The position numbers and the translations under genes were made by a program. The notes under the pieces are model-generated. The model worked only from the letters and a program-made list of their open reading frames with translations. It had not been told where the DNA came from and searched no databases. This document shows positions 17,001-25,077 of a DNA stretch of 51,045 bases, piece by piece. How positions within the stretch are numbered: the stretch's first letter is position 1; every line of letters begins with the position of its first letter. The DNA comes from Aeromonas bestiarum. GTDB lineage: Bacteria > Pseudomonadota > Gammaproteobacteria > Enterobacterales > Aeromonadaceae. The stretch covers positions 1 to 51,045 of the forward strand of contig NZ_CDDA01000008.1 in assembly GCF_000819745.1 (NCBI RefSeq), in the 5' to 3' direction.

Positions 17001-18318
17001 AGAGAAGCAGGATCGCCTGTTTACCCCGTTCGAGCAGGTGGAGTCCGACATAACCCGACGCTTCGGTGGCACCGGGCTCGGGCTGGCCATCTGTCATCAG
17101 CTGGCCCAGAAAATGGGGGGCAGCCTGGCTCTTGAGAGCAAACCGGGTCAGGGAACCCGGCTGACGTTCGGTTTCCCGCTGACGGAGTGCCAATGGGATG
17201 CGCCGCCGCTGGCAGGTCAGCAATGGTGGCTGTTTGGCGAGGATGCGGCCCTGCAGTCTGCCATGCAACGGCTGGGGGCCAGCTTGAATCGTCTGGACCC
17301 GCAGCAGTGGCAGCAGCCGGTGAGTGGTTTGTTATTAGCGGAAGAGGGCTGGCTCGAACAGGCGCTGGGCAGCGAGTGGTCGACGCGTTTGCAGCAATCC
17401 GCCCTCAAGGGCATAGTGCTCTCCCCGCTGGAAGCGCTGCGTGGCCGCATGGGATCGGATGCCTGGTGGCGGCTGGGTCAATCCCCGCTTTACCCCGATC
17501 TGTTGCTGGAGACCTGCCACCAGTTGTTGGGGGAAAAAGCGATCCATCCGGTGCAGGCCCATGCCGCTCAGTTGCAGGGACGCGTGCTGGTGGCCGACGA
17601 TCATCCCATCAATCGCGCCCTGCTGGCGCGCCAGCTCGCCATTCTCGGGGTGGATGCCGAGGTGGTGGACGATGGCGAGAAGGCGCTGCGCACCTGGCAG
17701 GGGCAGGACTTTTCCCTGCTGCTGACCGACTGTCACATGCCGGTGATGGATGGCTACAGCTTGACCCGGACCCTGCGGGCGCAGGGGGAGCAGGCTCCCA
17801 TCATAGGAGTCACGGCCGATACATCGGAAGGGGCCGGCCTGCAGATGCAGCAGGCCGGCATGAACGACATGCTGTTCAAGCCCTACACCCTGGATACCCT
17901 GCGCCAGATGCTGGCCCGCTGGCTGCCGGTGGTCGTGCCGGTGGACGAGGCGGCGCCACAACCGCCCGAACCGGCCAGAGAGCAGGGAGAGTGCTGGATC
18001 TCGCTGTTCGGGGATGAGGAGGTGGCCCGCAGCATGGCGCGGGAGTACCTGGATTCCAACCGCCAGGATGGCGATGACATGATGCAGGCGGTGGCCCGCC
18101 AGGATACCCATGCCCTGGTGGAGACGGCGCACCGCATCAAGGGCGCTGCCCGCATGGTTGGGCAGTTGGCATTGGCAGAGGAAGCGGCTCGACTCGAAGC
18201 GGCGGCCCGTCTGAAGCAGCTGGAAGAACTCACCGAGTTGAGCCAGACAGTACAGGCGCTGATGAACTCTATTACACGCGAAATTGGACTATGGCTCGAT
18301 GAACAAGACACAGCATGA
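14038..18318 (+). CDS. BvgS/VieS-like hybrid sensor histidine kinase
   Basis: The 1426-aa membrane kinase is built as: signal peptide (1-24), two periplasmic SBP_bac_3 (venus flytrap) domains at about 45-265 and 285-510, one membrane helix (518-541), two PAS domains (about 565-680 and 695-815), HisKA with His837 in TMSHELRTPISG, HATPase (to about 1050), a degenerate stretch, a receiver domain with Asp1231 (LLTDCHMPVMDG) and an HPt domain with His1365 (ETAHRIKGAAR). This is the layout of BvgS, VieS and RocS1 phosphorelay sensors, which read small periplasmic ligands. I chose ATG 14038, preceded by AGGAG and followed by a signal peptide, over the longer frame from 13894. It overlaps the next gene by 20 bases. 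Confidence 0.92.
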   Translation: MLRLCYRAFLLCWLACWSLVAAAETGLDKDRLGLSERLWLASRSDLVVGMPSVAWPPYVYANSRGGFSGPLDDFASLVASRLGLTLRYKTYPYYAGAQQALLDGEVDMLIGVTPSHSRQQQMRFTSDLMGLPRGILLAKGDDQLTLPAARQLRWVCEHGFSSCEELEQLGMAHLVEADSSDEAVFMVKKGLADAYLADLPALVRLQRLQQQAGLKVITPEWVTDTSLAMAVGPNNQGLLGLLELALNDIPLDERRRILETGGIVDYELANGPRQIVFNQSELEWLAQHPTLKFGVAPDWPAVSEIDGNGQLKGFLADLLKLLSMRSGLKFTLVPTSSWAETQALFKARKLDLIPAITPTAERRQYSLFTPDYAFIHRVIAARQGGKELENLNALKGHKVGIVGGSVEELILEEVGAYPVTVSSDTRLLPLLDQHEVDYVLMSMTTLEQALQKGFNNRYQVVFSGNELRVPVAMAVHQQDPMLQQILTKVLISIRPEELAKLEHKWLSLSIQTGINPATVLLWSSFGIGAFLLSVLLFIGWNRTLRRQIVQRELAEHKLNEQLTFVQTLLNSLPNMVALRDREQRITLCNQAYRDAFIGAKVGDDCDDLDGMPPQERERVLREELEVWQRGEQLEGAGYSRRQDGAMFHVIYAKRPYRSPNGDMLGVLTVLTDVTRIKEAEARARQAETRLTQITDSMPGIVYQYLWQGPGKGRFLYASQGASEILGASQQEMLSAESGGEVFGFTEEALQDFVSKVANHAETLAPLDLEVRVARPEGDRYLQVRGSFVPQEEGHLILNGVIQDITALKRQENELREARAYAEQAMQVRSRFLATMSHELRTPISGMHGMLELLQMSELNEDQRYMLRNVITSTNNLLYLVNDVLDFSKIEAGQLQLHYQDGRLASVICDVIRGHATLAHGKGLKVTLEWAPEVPDQARIDVVRVGQVLSNLLNNAVKFTERGEIRIQVSYRAEQLFIAVSDTGIGIAEEKQDRLFTPFEQVESDITRRFGGTGLGLAICHQLAQKMGGSLALESKPGQGTRLTFGFPLTECQWDAPPLAGQQWWLFGEDAALQSAMQRLGASLNRLDPQQWQQPVSGLLLAEEGWLEQALGSEWSTRLQQSALKGIVLSPLEALRGRMGSDAWWRLGQSPLYPDLLLETCHQLLGEKAIHPVQAHAAQLQGRVLVADDHPINRALLARQLAILGVDAEVVDDGEKALRTWQGQDFSLLLTDCHMPVMDGYSLTRTLRAQGEQAPIIGVTADTSEGAGLQMQQAGMNDMLFKPYTLDTLRQMLARWLPVVVPVDEAAPQPPEPAREQGECWISLFGDEEVARSMAREYLDSNRQDGDDMMQAVARQDTHALVETAHRIKGAARMVGQLALAEEAARLEAAARLKQLEELTELSQTVQALMNSITREIGLWLDEQDTA

Positions 18319-19510
18319 GTTGGTGATCATGGTGGTGGAAGACCACGCGTTCCAGCGCAAGGCACTGATGCACCAGATCCGTGGGCTCGGTTATCCCTCC
18401 CTGCTGGAGGCTCAGGACGGGCTGGAGGCGCTGGCCATGTGTCAGCGTCATCAGGTCGACATCCTGTTTTGCGATCTGCGCATGCCCGGCATGGATGGCA
18501 TGGCGTTGCTGCGCCGCCTCTCCCTCGGCGGCTTTCGTGGCGGCATCATCCTCTCCAGCGCGCTGGAAGATGACGTGGTCGAAGCCGTGCTGCGGATGAG
18601 TGCCGCCTATGGTCTGCAGGTGCTGGGGCGCATCGAGAAGCCCTCCAGCCAGCAGCAGATCAGCCAGCTGATCGGCGCCTGGCGGCCACAACAGGAGCGG
18701 GCCCAGGAGGAGGACGGCCACAGCCTGACCCTGGATGAGCTGAGTCAGGCGCTGGAGCAGGATCAGCTGCTGCCCTGGTATCAGCCCAAGGTGAGCTTTG
18801 GCTCCGGCCAGTGGGTCGGCATGGAGGCGCTGGCCCGCTGGCAGCACCCGGACTACGGCCTCATCTCGCCGGCTCGCTTCATTCCGCTGGCGGAGCACAA
18901 TGGTCTCATCGACCAGCTGACCGAGGTGATCATCAGCAAGTCCCTGCGCGATGGCCACCTGTGGGAGCAGACCGGGCTCTCCCTCAACCTGTCGATGAAC
19001 CTCTCCACCACCTCCCTCATCGAGGGGGATCTCTGCAACACCCTGATCAACCAGTGCCAGCGCTGGAGCATCAACCCCGAGCTCATCACCCTGGAGGTGA
19101 CGGAGAGCTCGTTCGTGAAGGATCTGGGCAAGTCGCTGGAGGTGCTGACCCGGCTGCGCATGCACGGCTTCGGGCTCTCCATCGATGACTTCGGGACCGG
19201 CTACTCCTCCATGCAGCAGCTGGCCCTGCTGCCCTTCACCGAGCTCAAGCTGGACAGGTCCTTCGTCGATCGCTGCTATGAGGACCCCTCACGTTTGGCC
19301 ATAATAGAGTCAAGTATCGAACTGGCCCGCAAACTGGGGCTCAAGTCGGTCGCCGAGGGGGTTGAGGATGAACTGACCTGGCGACTGCTGGCCAGATTGG
19401 GGTGCGACGTGTGTCAGGGCTTCTTCTCCGCCCGGCCCATGCCGCGCGATGAATTGATGGGGTGGCATGACACCTGGCGCGAACGGTTACCGGGTCTGAT
19501 CGGGGACTGA
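18299..19510 (+). CDS. Response regulator with EAL c-di-GMP phosphodiesterase domain (RocR/VieA-like)
   Basis: The 403-aa protein joins a receiver domain (Asp59 in LFCDLRMPGMDG) to an EAL domain from about residue 145. Catalytic residues of active EAL enzymes are all visible: Glu176 (EALARW), Asn234, Glu266, Asp296-Asp297 (IDDFGTGYSS), Lys317, Glu353 and Gln373. Receiver and EAL are closest in style to P. aeruginosa RocR; unlike V. cholerae VieA there is no C-terminal helix-turn-helix. It should hydrolyse c-di-GMP, controlled by the overlapping hybrid kinase. The start ATG lies inside the last codons of that kinase, so translation is probably coupled. Confidence 0.93.
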   Translation: MNKTQHELVIMVVEDHAFQRKALMHQIRGLGYPSLLEAQDGLEALAMCQRHQVDILFCDLRMPGMDGMALLRRLSLGGFRGGIILSSALEDDVVEAVLRMSAAYGLQVLGRIEKPSSQQQISQLIGAWRPQQERAQEEDGHSLTLDELSQALEQDQLLPWYQPKVSFGSGQWVGMEALARWQHPDYGLISPARFIPLAEHNGLIDQLTEVIISKSLRDGHLWEQTGLSLNLSMNLSTTSLIEGDLCNTLINQCQRWSINPELITLEVTESSFVKDLGKSLEVLTRLRMHGFGLSIDDFGTGYSSMQQLALLPFTELKLDRSFVDRCYEDPSRLAIIESSIELARKLGLKSVAEGVEDELTWRLLARLGCDVCQGFFSARPMPRDELMGWHDTWRERLPGLIGD

Positions 19511-19548
19511 GTGCCGGGCAGCATGCCCGCAGTTGAACAAGGACGTTC

Positions 19549-21525
19549 ATGAAAATTTCAAGCAAGTTATTGCTCAGCTTCTGTTTTATCAACCTGTTGG
19601 TGTTCCTCTCCTCGGCCCTGGTCTATCACCAGCTCGGCCGGATCGGGCAAGCCGAAACCAATCTGCTGGAGCAGGCGCTGCCCGCTCTGCAGCGGGATGA
19701 GGCGAGTCAGAAGGCGCTGGTGGCGACCGTCTCCTCCTTGCGCGGTTACCTCATCCTCGGCAAGGATCCGGCCCAGGCCGCCCGCCTCAAGCAGGAGTGG
19801 GAAGGAGCCTGGCAGGCCATCGAACGGCAGCCGTTCACACCGGCTCTCGCCCAGTCTCTCAAGGCGTTCAAGGGCAATCAGGAGAAGGTGTGGGCCATCG
19901 CCCATACCGAGGAGAACCTGCCCGCCCACACACTCATGCTGCTGGAGGCGGGCCCGCTGGCGGAATCGGCCCTCGATCAGCTGCAATCCTTTGCCAATGA
20001 AGAGGTGGCCACCCCGCAGGATCAGCTGCCGGGGGATCGCCGACTGCTGCTCAAGCAGGTGGGGGATGCCTACAACGGCCTCTCCAATGCGCTCTCCGCC
20101 CTGCGCGACTTCCTCATCTCGGGTGATCCCGAATATCGCACTAAATATCAGGACTACTACCAGTTCCACCAGCAGCGTGTCGCCGAGGTGAAACAGCAGC
20201 AGGCCAACTTTACCGAGGCCCAGAAGGGCCTCTGGTCGCTGTTTGAAGAGATGTCCGCCCCCTTCGCCGAGCTGGTCGGTCAGGTGATCAGCAAGCGTCA
20301 GGCGCCGGACTGGGATCAGGCCAACCATCTGATGGCGACCGATATCGAGCCTGCGCTGACCCAGCTGGCCGGCCAGCTGGCGGCCCAGGTCACCCAGACC
20401 CGCGCCGAGGTGGACAGCATGGGCCACAAGATGGCCAGCGCCGGACAAACCATCAACCGTACCCTGCTGCTGGCCACCCTGACCGTCATAGTGCTGGGCA
20501 CCCTGGTGGCCCTGCTGTTCAGCCGCCGCTTGACCCGGGACATCGCCAGCCTGGTGGTGCGGGCCGATCTGGTGGCCAACGGCCGTCTGCCGTCCCGCCC
20601 TCTGCCGGTGCAGAGCCAGGATGAACTGGGCGGGCTGACGGGCTCCATCAACCAGATGTCCCTGCAGCTGCGCCAGCTGGTCGGCGAGATCCAGGGGGCC
20701 GTGGGGCAGGTGGAGGGGGCGTGCGTCGAGGTCGGCGACACCACCCGGGCCATAGTCACCGATCTGGCGAGCCAGAATCAGCGGGTCGATACGGTGGCGG
20801 CGGCGATCGAACAGATGTCGGTCAGCACCCGGGATGTGGCGGGCAACATAGCCGACGCGGCCCGGGCCGCCCAGCAGGCCGAGGTGCAGACGCGGCAAGG
20901 GGGCAATGCCCTCGGCCGCATGACCGCTACCATGCAGGAGATAGCGACCATGATTGCCCAAGCCAATCAGGCCATGGGGCTGCTCAGCACCCAGAGTGAG
21001 CAGGTAGGGCGCGTCACCGAGGTGATCGCCACCATAGCCGAGCAGACCAATCTGCTGGCGCTCAACGCAGCCATCGAGGCGGCGCGAGCGGGAGAGCAGG
21101 GGCGCGGTTTTGCCGTGGTGGCCGATGAGGTGCGTCTGCTCGCCAGCCGTACCAGCCAGTCGACGGCCGAGATCAGCCAGACCATCGCCAGCATTCAGCA
21201 ACAGACTCGCCAGACGGTGAGCACGGTCGGCAGCGGGACCCAGCTGGTGGAACAGGGCCGGGATGCGGTTGCGTCTGTGACGGAGACCCTCAGTGCCATG
21301 CTTCAGCTGGTGCAGGATCTGTCCGGTCAGCTGGGGGCTATTGCCACCGCCACCGAGCAGCAGTCCCGGGTTGCCCAGGAGGTGGCGGGTACTGTGGAGG
21401 AGATCGCCGGGCTCAGCCGGCAGTCGAGTCAGCGCAGCCAGCAGGGGGAGGAGATAGTGGCCAGACTGGCGCAGGATACGGGGCGGCTGACCTCCGTCAT
21501 CAGTCGCTTCGAGCTGGATGCCTGA
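19549..21525 (+). CDS. Methyl-accepting chemotaxis protein
   Basis: The 658-aa chemoreceptor has an N-terminal membrane helix (about 7-27), a long helical periplasmic sensing region of about 275 residues, a second helix (about 305-325), a HAMP domain, and a cytoplasmic signalling domain whose hairpin tip reads [20 protein letters not shown] around residue 500. The periplasmic part looks like the helical-bimodular type rather than a Cache domain; the ligand is unknown. No C-terminal pentapeptide for CheR binding is present. It starts 38 bases after the EAL gene and shares its direction, so receptor, phosphodiesterase and kinase probably form one transcription unit. A strong terminator ends it. 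Confidence 0.92.
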   Translation: MKISSKLLLSFCFINLLVFLSSALVYHQLGRIGQAETNLLEQALPALQRDEASQKALVATVSSLRGYLILGKDPAQAARLKQEWEGAWQAIERQPFTPALAQSLKAFKGNQEKVWAIAHTEENLPAHTLMLLEAGPLAESALDQLQSFANEEVATPQDQLPGDRRLLLKQVGDAYNGLSNALSALRDFLISGDPEYRTKYQDYYQFHQQRVAEVKQQQANFTEAQKGLWSLFEEMSAPFAELVGQVISKRQAPDWDQANHLMATDIEPALTQLAGQLAAQVTQTRAEVDSMGHKMASAGQTINRTLLLATLTVIVLGTLVALLFSRRLTRDIASLVVRADLVANGRLPSRPLPVQSQDELGGLTGSINQMSLQLRQLVGEIQGAVGQVEGACVEVGDTTRAIVTDLASQNQRVDTVAAAIEQMSVSTRDVAGNIADAARAAQQAEVQTRQGGNALGRMTATMQEIATMIAQANQAMGLLSTQSEQVGRVTEVIATIAEQTNLLALNAAIEAARAGEQGRGFAVVADEVRLLASRTSQSTAEISQTIASIQQQTRQTVSTVGSGTQLVEQGRDAVASVTETLSAMLQLVQDLSGQLGAIATATEQQSRVAQEVAGTVEEIAGLSRQSSQRSQQGEEIVARLAQDTGRLTSVISRFELDA

Positions 21526-21543
21526 GACGGAGCAAGGCGGCAA

Positions 21544-21580
21544 AAAAACGGGGCAGGCCGATGGGCCTGCCCCGTTTTTT
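21544..21580. terminator. Bidirectional terminator between the chemoreceptor gene and rfaH
   Basis: A-run, ACGGGGCAGGCC, a short loop, GGCCTGCCCCGT, T-run: a long GC stem with A and T tracts on both sides. It serves the chemoreceptor gene on the plus strand and rfaH on the minus strand, and directly abuts the duplicated rfaH tail. Confidence 0.93.
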
Positions 21581-21651
21581 CAATCCAGGCGGCGGAAGGC
21601 CTGATTGTCGAAATTGCTGGATGTCTCCTGGTTCAGCAGGCTGACCAGCAG
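21580..21651 (-). pseudogene. Duplicated fragment of the rfaH 3' end
   Basis: Positions 21582-21651 repeat 21676-21745, the last 23 codons of rfaH, with 62 of 70 bases matching at an offset of 94. Read on the minus strand the fragment encodes LLVSLLNQETSSNFDNQAF, then RRLD and a TGA, against LLVSLLNQETSSSFDNQSF, RRLD and stop in the real gene. Five of the eight differences are silent, so the fragment descends from, or was selected as, a coding rfaH end. It is not in frame with rfaH, whose TAA lies 23 bases upstream of the fragment on the coding strand, and it has no start codon of its own. Confidence 0.8.
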
Positions 21652-21673
21652 GCGTGAGGCCTTGCTCGCCGGC

Positions 21674-22174
21674 TTAGTCCAGTCGGCGGAAAGACTGGTT
21701 GTCGAAACTGCTGGAGGTCTCCTGGTTCAGCAGACTGACCAGCAGGATGGCGCGTTTCTCCCCATCCGGTTCCAGATAGATGGCCTCGAATCCGGCCAAA
21801 GGGCCAGATTCGATCAACACCTTGTCGCCCTGGGTCGGCAGGTTGGCGTAGCTGGCTCTCGCCTCGTCGCTATCATCGCGGCTCATCAACTGATAGACCA
21901 GCTGGCTGCTGATGGCGGTCCACTCCTTGCCGAAGTGGATGATGCGGCTGATGCCACGGGTCGACTTCAGGGTGACAGGGGTGACCTCTTCCAGATCCAC
22001 ATAGATGAACAGATAGTTGGGAAACATGGGTTCCCGTACCGGGACACGCTTGCCCCGCCGCAGTTTCTCGATTTCGACCATGGGGTAATAGGATTCAATC
22101 CCCTGGGCTTCGAGATGGGCGCGGGCGCGGGCCTCTTCCTTTGGCTTGCAGTAGGCCAGATACCATTTTTTCAT
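21674..22174 (-). CDS. rfaH: Transcription/translation regulatory transformer protein RfaH
   Basis: RfaH is a NusG paralogue that binds RNA polymerase paused at ops elements and suppresses termination in long surface-polysaccharide and virulence operons, also recruiting ribosomes. The 166-aa protein starts MKKWYLAYCKPKEEARARAH and continues through the NGN domain (to about residue 100) with EPMFPNYLFIYVD, then a linker and a KOW-type C-terminal domain (QGDKVLIESGPLAGFEAIY). The end, FRRLD, is duplicated just downstream. It stands alone, flanked by terminators on both sides. No ops element was searched for systematically in this window. Confidence 0.94.
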   Translation of the reverse strand: MKKWYLAYCKPKEEARARAHLEAQGIESYYPMVEIEKLRRGKRVPVREPMFPNYLFIYVDLEEVTPVTLKSTRGISRIIHFGKEWTAISSQLVYQLMSRDDSDEARASYANLPTQGDKVLIESGPLAGFEAIYLEPDGEKRAILLVSLLNQETSSSFDNQSFRRLD

Positions 22175-22225
22175 GTTCTGTTATGTTCGTGTTGCCGTGC
22201 TCCCGGTTATGATAACCGCGGCAAT

Positions 22226-22256
22226 AAAAAAGGCCACGCTTGGCGTGGCCTTTTTT
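22226..22256. terminator. Bidirectional terminator between rfaH and metQ
   Basis: A-run, GGCCACGC, TTG loop, GCGTGGCC, T-run. It closes the metNIQ operon on the minus strand, 14 bases after the metQ stop. Confidence 0.92.
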
Positions 22257-22269
22257 GCAGAGTGAGTGA

Positions 22270-23070
22270 TTACCAACCTTTGACTATGCCGCCTTTGAAC
22301 AGTTCGTCAGCAGTTTTGTACACTTCGTCGCTCTGGAAGGCCTGGACGAACTCCTTCACCTTGGCGTCATCCTTGTTGTTGCCACGGGAGACGATCAGGT
22401 TGACGTAGGGGGAGTCCTTGTCTTCCACGAACAGGCCGTCACGGCTTGGCAGCAGGTCGATCTGGGAGGCGTAGACAGTGTTGATGATGGCCAGATCCAC
22501 GTCTTCCAGGGAACGGGGCAGCTGGGCCGCTTCCAGTTCAACAATCTTCAGCTTCTTCGGGTTGCTGGCGATGTCGAGCACGGTCGCTTCCAGGCCGGTA
22601 CCCTCTTTCAGGGTCAGCAGGCCCTGCTTTTGCAACAGGATCAGGGAGCGACCCAGGTTGGTCGGATCGTTCGGCACGGCGATCTGCGCGCCCTCTTTCA
22701 GATCGGCCAGGGCCTTGATCTTCTTGGAGTAGCCGGCGATGGGGTAGACGAAGGTGTTGCCGACCGGCACCAGATCGAAGCCGCGATCCTTGACCTGGCT
22801 ATCCAGATACGGTTTGTGCTGGAAGGCGTTCAGATCGATGCTGCCATCGTTCAGGGCCACGTTCGGGGTGGCGAAGTCGGAGAAGGTAACGACTTCGACG
22901 GTCAGACCGTACTTGTCCTTGGCGACCTTGGCCGCGGCTTCCACCAGCTGGGATTCCGCCCCGGCGATGGCGCCCACTTTCAGGGTCTTGTTCTCTTCTT
23001 TCTGACCACAACCGGCCAGAACCAGGCCAGCCAGCAGGGCAGCCGCAACGGATTTAATGCCAAATTTCAT
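22270..23070 (-). CDS. metQ: D-/L-methionine-binding lipoprotein MetQ
   Basis: MetQ is the substrate-binding component of the MetNIQ methionine importer (NlpA family). The 266-aa precursor has a lipobox LVLAGC with the acylated Cys21, so it is anchored in the inner membrane facing the periplasm. The mature part carries the family strands TLKVGAIAGAESQLVEAAA, DLNAFQHKPYLDSQ and NDPTNLGRSLILLQKQG. It is the last gene of metN-metI-metQ, 26 bp after metI, with a terminator downstream. Expression is probably set by the MetJ boxes upstream of metN. Confidence 0.95.
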   Translation of the reverse strand: MKFGIKSVAAALLAGLVLAGCGQKEENKTLKVGAIAGAESQLVEAAAKVAKDKYGLTVEVVTFSDFATPNVALNDGSIDLNAFQHKPYLDSQVKDRGFDLVPVGNTFVYPIAGYSKKIKALADLKEGAQIAVPNDPTNLGRSLILLQKQGLLTLKEGTGLEATVLDIASNPKKLKIVELEAAQLPRSLEDVDLAIINTVYASQIDLLPSRDGLFVEDKDSPYVNLIVSRGNNKDDAKVKEFVQAFQSDEVYKTADELFKGGIVKGW

Positions 23071-23096
23071 AAAAACCTCCTGTCAGAAATCGACGA

Positions 23097-23750
23097 TTAA
23101 CGATGATCACATGTGTTGACCAGGCGCTCACCTGCGCTCTGGATGAGTTGAACCAGTAAAACCAGAATGACGACGGTTGCCAGCATGACGGTGGGGTCAA
23201 AGCGCTGGTAGCCGTAGCGAATACCCACATCACCCAGACCACCGCCTCCGATGGCACCGGCCATGGCGGAGTAGTTCACCAGCGTGACCAGGGTAATGGT
23301 GACGCTGTTGACTATGCCGGGCAGGGCCTCGGGCAGCAGCACCTTGGTAATGATTTGCAGGGGTTTGGCACCCATGGCCTTGGCTGCTTCCAGCAAGCCG
23401 TCCGGCACCTCCATCAGGGCCCCTTCCACCAGACGGGCGATGAAGGGCACGGCACCTATGGTCAGCGGCACTATGGCGGCTATGGTGCCTATGCTGGTGC
23501 CGACGATCAGCCGGGTCAGCGGAATGATGGCGACCAGCAAAATGATGAAGGGCACTGAGCGGCCAATGTTGACCAGGATGCCGAGCAACTTGTTCAGGGC
23601 CGGGTTGGCCAGGATCTGGCCCGCCTTGGTCACGTGCAGTGCCACACCCAGCGGCAGGCCGAGCAGGCAGCCAAACAGGGCGGAGGCAAACACCATCAGC
23701 AGGGTATCGCCGAGCGCTGTGACCAGCAGATTAATCATTGCTTCGGACAT
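23097..23750 (-). CDS. metI: Methionine ABC transporter permease MetI
   Basis: MetI is the inner-membrane permease of the MetNIQ importer. The 217-aa protein has about five membrane helices and the cytoplasmic coupling (EAA) loop around EALMEVPDGLLEAAKAMGAK, followed by the YSAMAGAIGGGGLGDVGIRY block. The start ATG, complement 23748-23750, lies inside a decayed copy of the metN 3' end. A near copy of its first fourteen codons is present 96 bp upstream, just inside and after the real metN stop. The original arrangement was thus probably a metN-metI overlap. Confidence 0.95.
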   Translation of the reverse strand: MSEAMINLLVTALGDTLLMVFASALFGCLLGLPLGVALHVTKAGQILANPALNKLLGILVNIGRSVPFIILLVAIIPLTRLIVGTSIGTIAAIVPLTIGAVPFIARLVEGALMEVPDGLLEAAKAMGAKPLQIITKVLLPEALPGIVNSVTITLVTLVNYSAMAGAIGGGGLGDVGIRYGYQRFDPTVMLATVVILVLLVQLIQSAGERLVNTCDHR

Positions 23751-23876
23751 GACCCATTACCTCCAGCTGAATGCGATTGTGATCAGGGACTGCGTCTGGC
23801 AGCCCTTGAGGGCAGTGATGAGCAGATCAGTCATTGCTGCGGACATAACCCATGACCTCCAGCTGAATATGATTGT
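23711..23876 (-). repeat. Tandem duplication of the metN/metI junction
   Basis: Positions 23711-23780 and 23807-23876 match at 58 of 70 bases without gaps, offset 96. Each copy holds the last metN codons followed by the first metI codons. The upstream copy (in transcription sense) contains the functional metN end, reading [13 protein letters not shown] and stop, overlapping a metI-like start [15 protein letters not shown]. The downstream copy contains a metN-like end, IQLEVMGHVRSND and stop, overlapping the true metI start MSEAMINLLVTALGD. Similarity continues further into metN with a one-base gap that breaks its frame. Confidence 0.85.
23757..23846 (-). pseudogene. Abortive duplicate of the metI 5' end (29 codons)
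   Basis: The frame starts at ATG complement 23844-23846, overlapping the metN end as the ancestral metI start would. It reads [15 protein letters not shown], then leaves metI similarity and continues through the duplicated metN tail in another frame to a TAA at 23757-23759. Ribosomes finishing metN could translate it; whether they do, and whether this affects metI, is unknown. Confidence 0.7.
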
Positions 23877-24870
23877 CTATCAGGAACTGCTGGGTCGCCT
23901 CGCACTGGGCCTCATCCCCGAACAGCTCCGCCAGCAGGAAGCCGAACTTGACGCCCCCGGCGTACTCGATATCGGCGCTCAGAATGCTGATGTCGATATT
24001 GAAGCGACGGCTCGCCTCGGAAATCAGGGGCGTATCGACCGTGCTGCCGGTAAAGCCGAGCTTCACCAGCGGATAGCTGTTGGCCACCCGCTCGGTACTC
24101 ATCCTGTCCTGATACTCCTGCGGCACCTCCAGATGTATGGTGGAGTGGATGAAGTCCCGTGCCAGCTGGGTCTTGGCGTTGCTGAAGAACCAGGCGACCT
24201 CGCCCTGCTCGATCAGGCTGCCGTCGCTGATGATGGCGACGTCATCACAGATCCCCTTCACCACGTCCATCTCGTGGGTGATGAGCAAGATGGTGAGCCC
24301 CAGTTTGACGTTGATCTCCTTGAGCAGGCTCAGGATCGAACGGGTAGTCTGCGGATCCAGGGCCGAGGTGGCCTCGTCACACAGCAGTACCTTGGGGGCC
24401 GGCGCCAGGGCTCGGGCGATGGCGACGCGCTGCTTCTGACCGCCTGACAGCTCGGACGGATAGGCGTGGGCGCGCGCTTCCAGCCCGACCAGGGCCAGCA
24501 ATTCGTCGACTCTGGCCTGGATCTGGGCCTTGCTCCAGCCTGCCAGTTCCAGCGGGAACGCGATATTGGCGAACACGGTACGGGAGGAGAGCAGGTTGAA
24601 GTGCTGAAAAATCATGCCGATCTGGCGGCGGGCCTGGGTCAGCTCCCGCTCCGGCAGGGCGACCAGATCCTGGCCATCGACGATGACCTGGCCCTCTGTC
24701 GGGCGCTCCAGCAGGTTGACGCAACGAATGAGGGTACTCTTGCCGGCCCCCGAGGCGCCGATCACCCCGAAAATCTTGCCTTGTGGCACATGCAGGCTCA
24801 CGTCACGCAGGGCGTGCACGGCATCACTGCCTTTACCGTAGACTTTGTTGAGACCGTTCAACTTAATCAT
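23827..24870 (-). CDS. metN: Methionine import ATP-binding protein MetN
   Basis: MetN is the ATPase of the methionine importer. The 347-aa protein shows Walker A ([13 protein letters not shown]), the ABC signature [15 protein letters not shown], Walker B ([13 protein letters not shown]) and a C-terminal NIL domain (about residues 265-340) that binds methionine and inhibits transport in E. coli. The start was set at the ATG complement 24868-24870 ([14 protein letters not shown]); the frame runs on to 24939 without similarity. Its last codons and the start of metI are duplicated, so its stop is now 77 bases from the functional metI start instead of overlapping it. MetJ boxes lie about 100-160 bases upstream. 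Confidence 0.95.
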   Translation of the reverse strand: MIKLNGLNKVYGKGSDAVHALRDVSLHVPQGKIFGVIGASGAGKSTLIRCVNLLERPTEGQVIVDGQDLVALPERELTQARRQIGMIFQHFNLLSSRTVFANIAFPLELAGWSKAQIQARVDELLALVGLEARAHAYPSELSGGQKQRVAIARALAPAPKVLLCDEATSALDPQTTRSILSLLKEINVKLGLTILLITHEMDVVKGICDDVAIISDGSLIEQGEVAWFFSNAKTQLARDFIHSTIHLEVPQEYQDRMSTERVANSYPLVKLGFTGSTVDTPLISEASRRFNIDISILSADIEYAGGVKFGFLLAELFGDEAQCEATQQFLIDNHIQLEVMGYVRSND

Positions 24871-24972
24871 GGATTCTTCCGTGCTAACAGCCTTAAAGCA
24901 CAGGGCGCTACAGGCGGGTGAATTGGGCAGAGGTTCCACTGGGTTGCTCTGTCATCATGGAGGATGATGCTA

Positions 24973-25028
24973 AGATGTCTGGATGGCTGTGTCAACGCGT
25001 GTTTATACTTCTAGACGTCTAAAAAAGT
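24973..25028. promoter_or_regulatory. MetJ operator (met boxes) upstream of metN
   Basis: AGACGTCT at 25013-25020 is the exact 8-bp met box. It is flanked by ATACTTCT (25005-25012), a weaker adjoining box. A second cluster, AGATGTCT-GGATGGCT, lies at 24973-24988. MetJ with S-adenosylmethionine binds tandem boxes, so metNIQ should be repressed by methionine sufficiency. Confidence 0.8.
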
Positions 25029-25061
25029 GCTAAGTATTCCCGTCTGCCGACTAACGCGGAC

Positions 25062-25077
25062 GGTGATCTCGCTCACA
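25062..25077. promoter_or_regulatory. CRP-like site upstream of the 151-aa hypothetical gene
   Basis: GGTGA-TCTCGC-TCACA matches the CRP consensus TGTGA-N6-TCACA at nine of ten positions. A TATATC hexamer about 30 bases to the right could be the -10 of a rightward promoter, which would place the site near -41. The spacer 24871-25341 also holds the met boxes and is AT-rich relative to the window. A 63-codon frame at 25121-25312 lacks a ribosome binding site and is not called. Confidence 0.5.
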
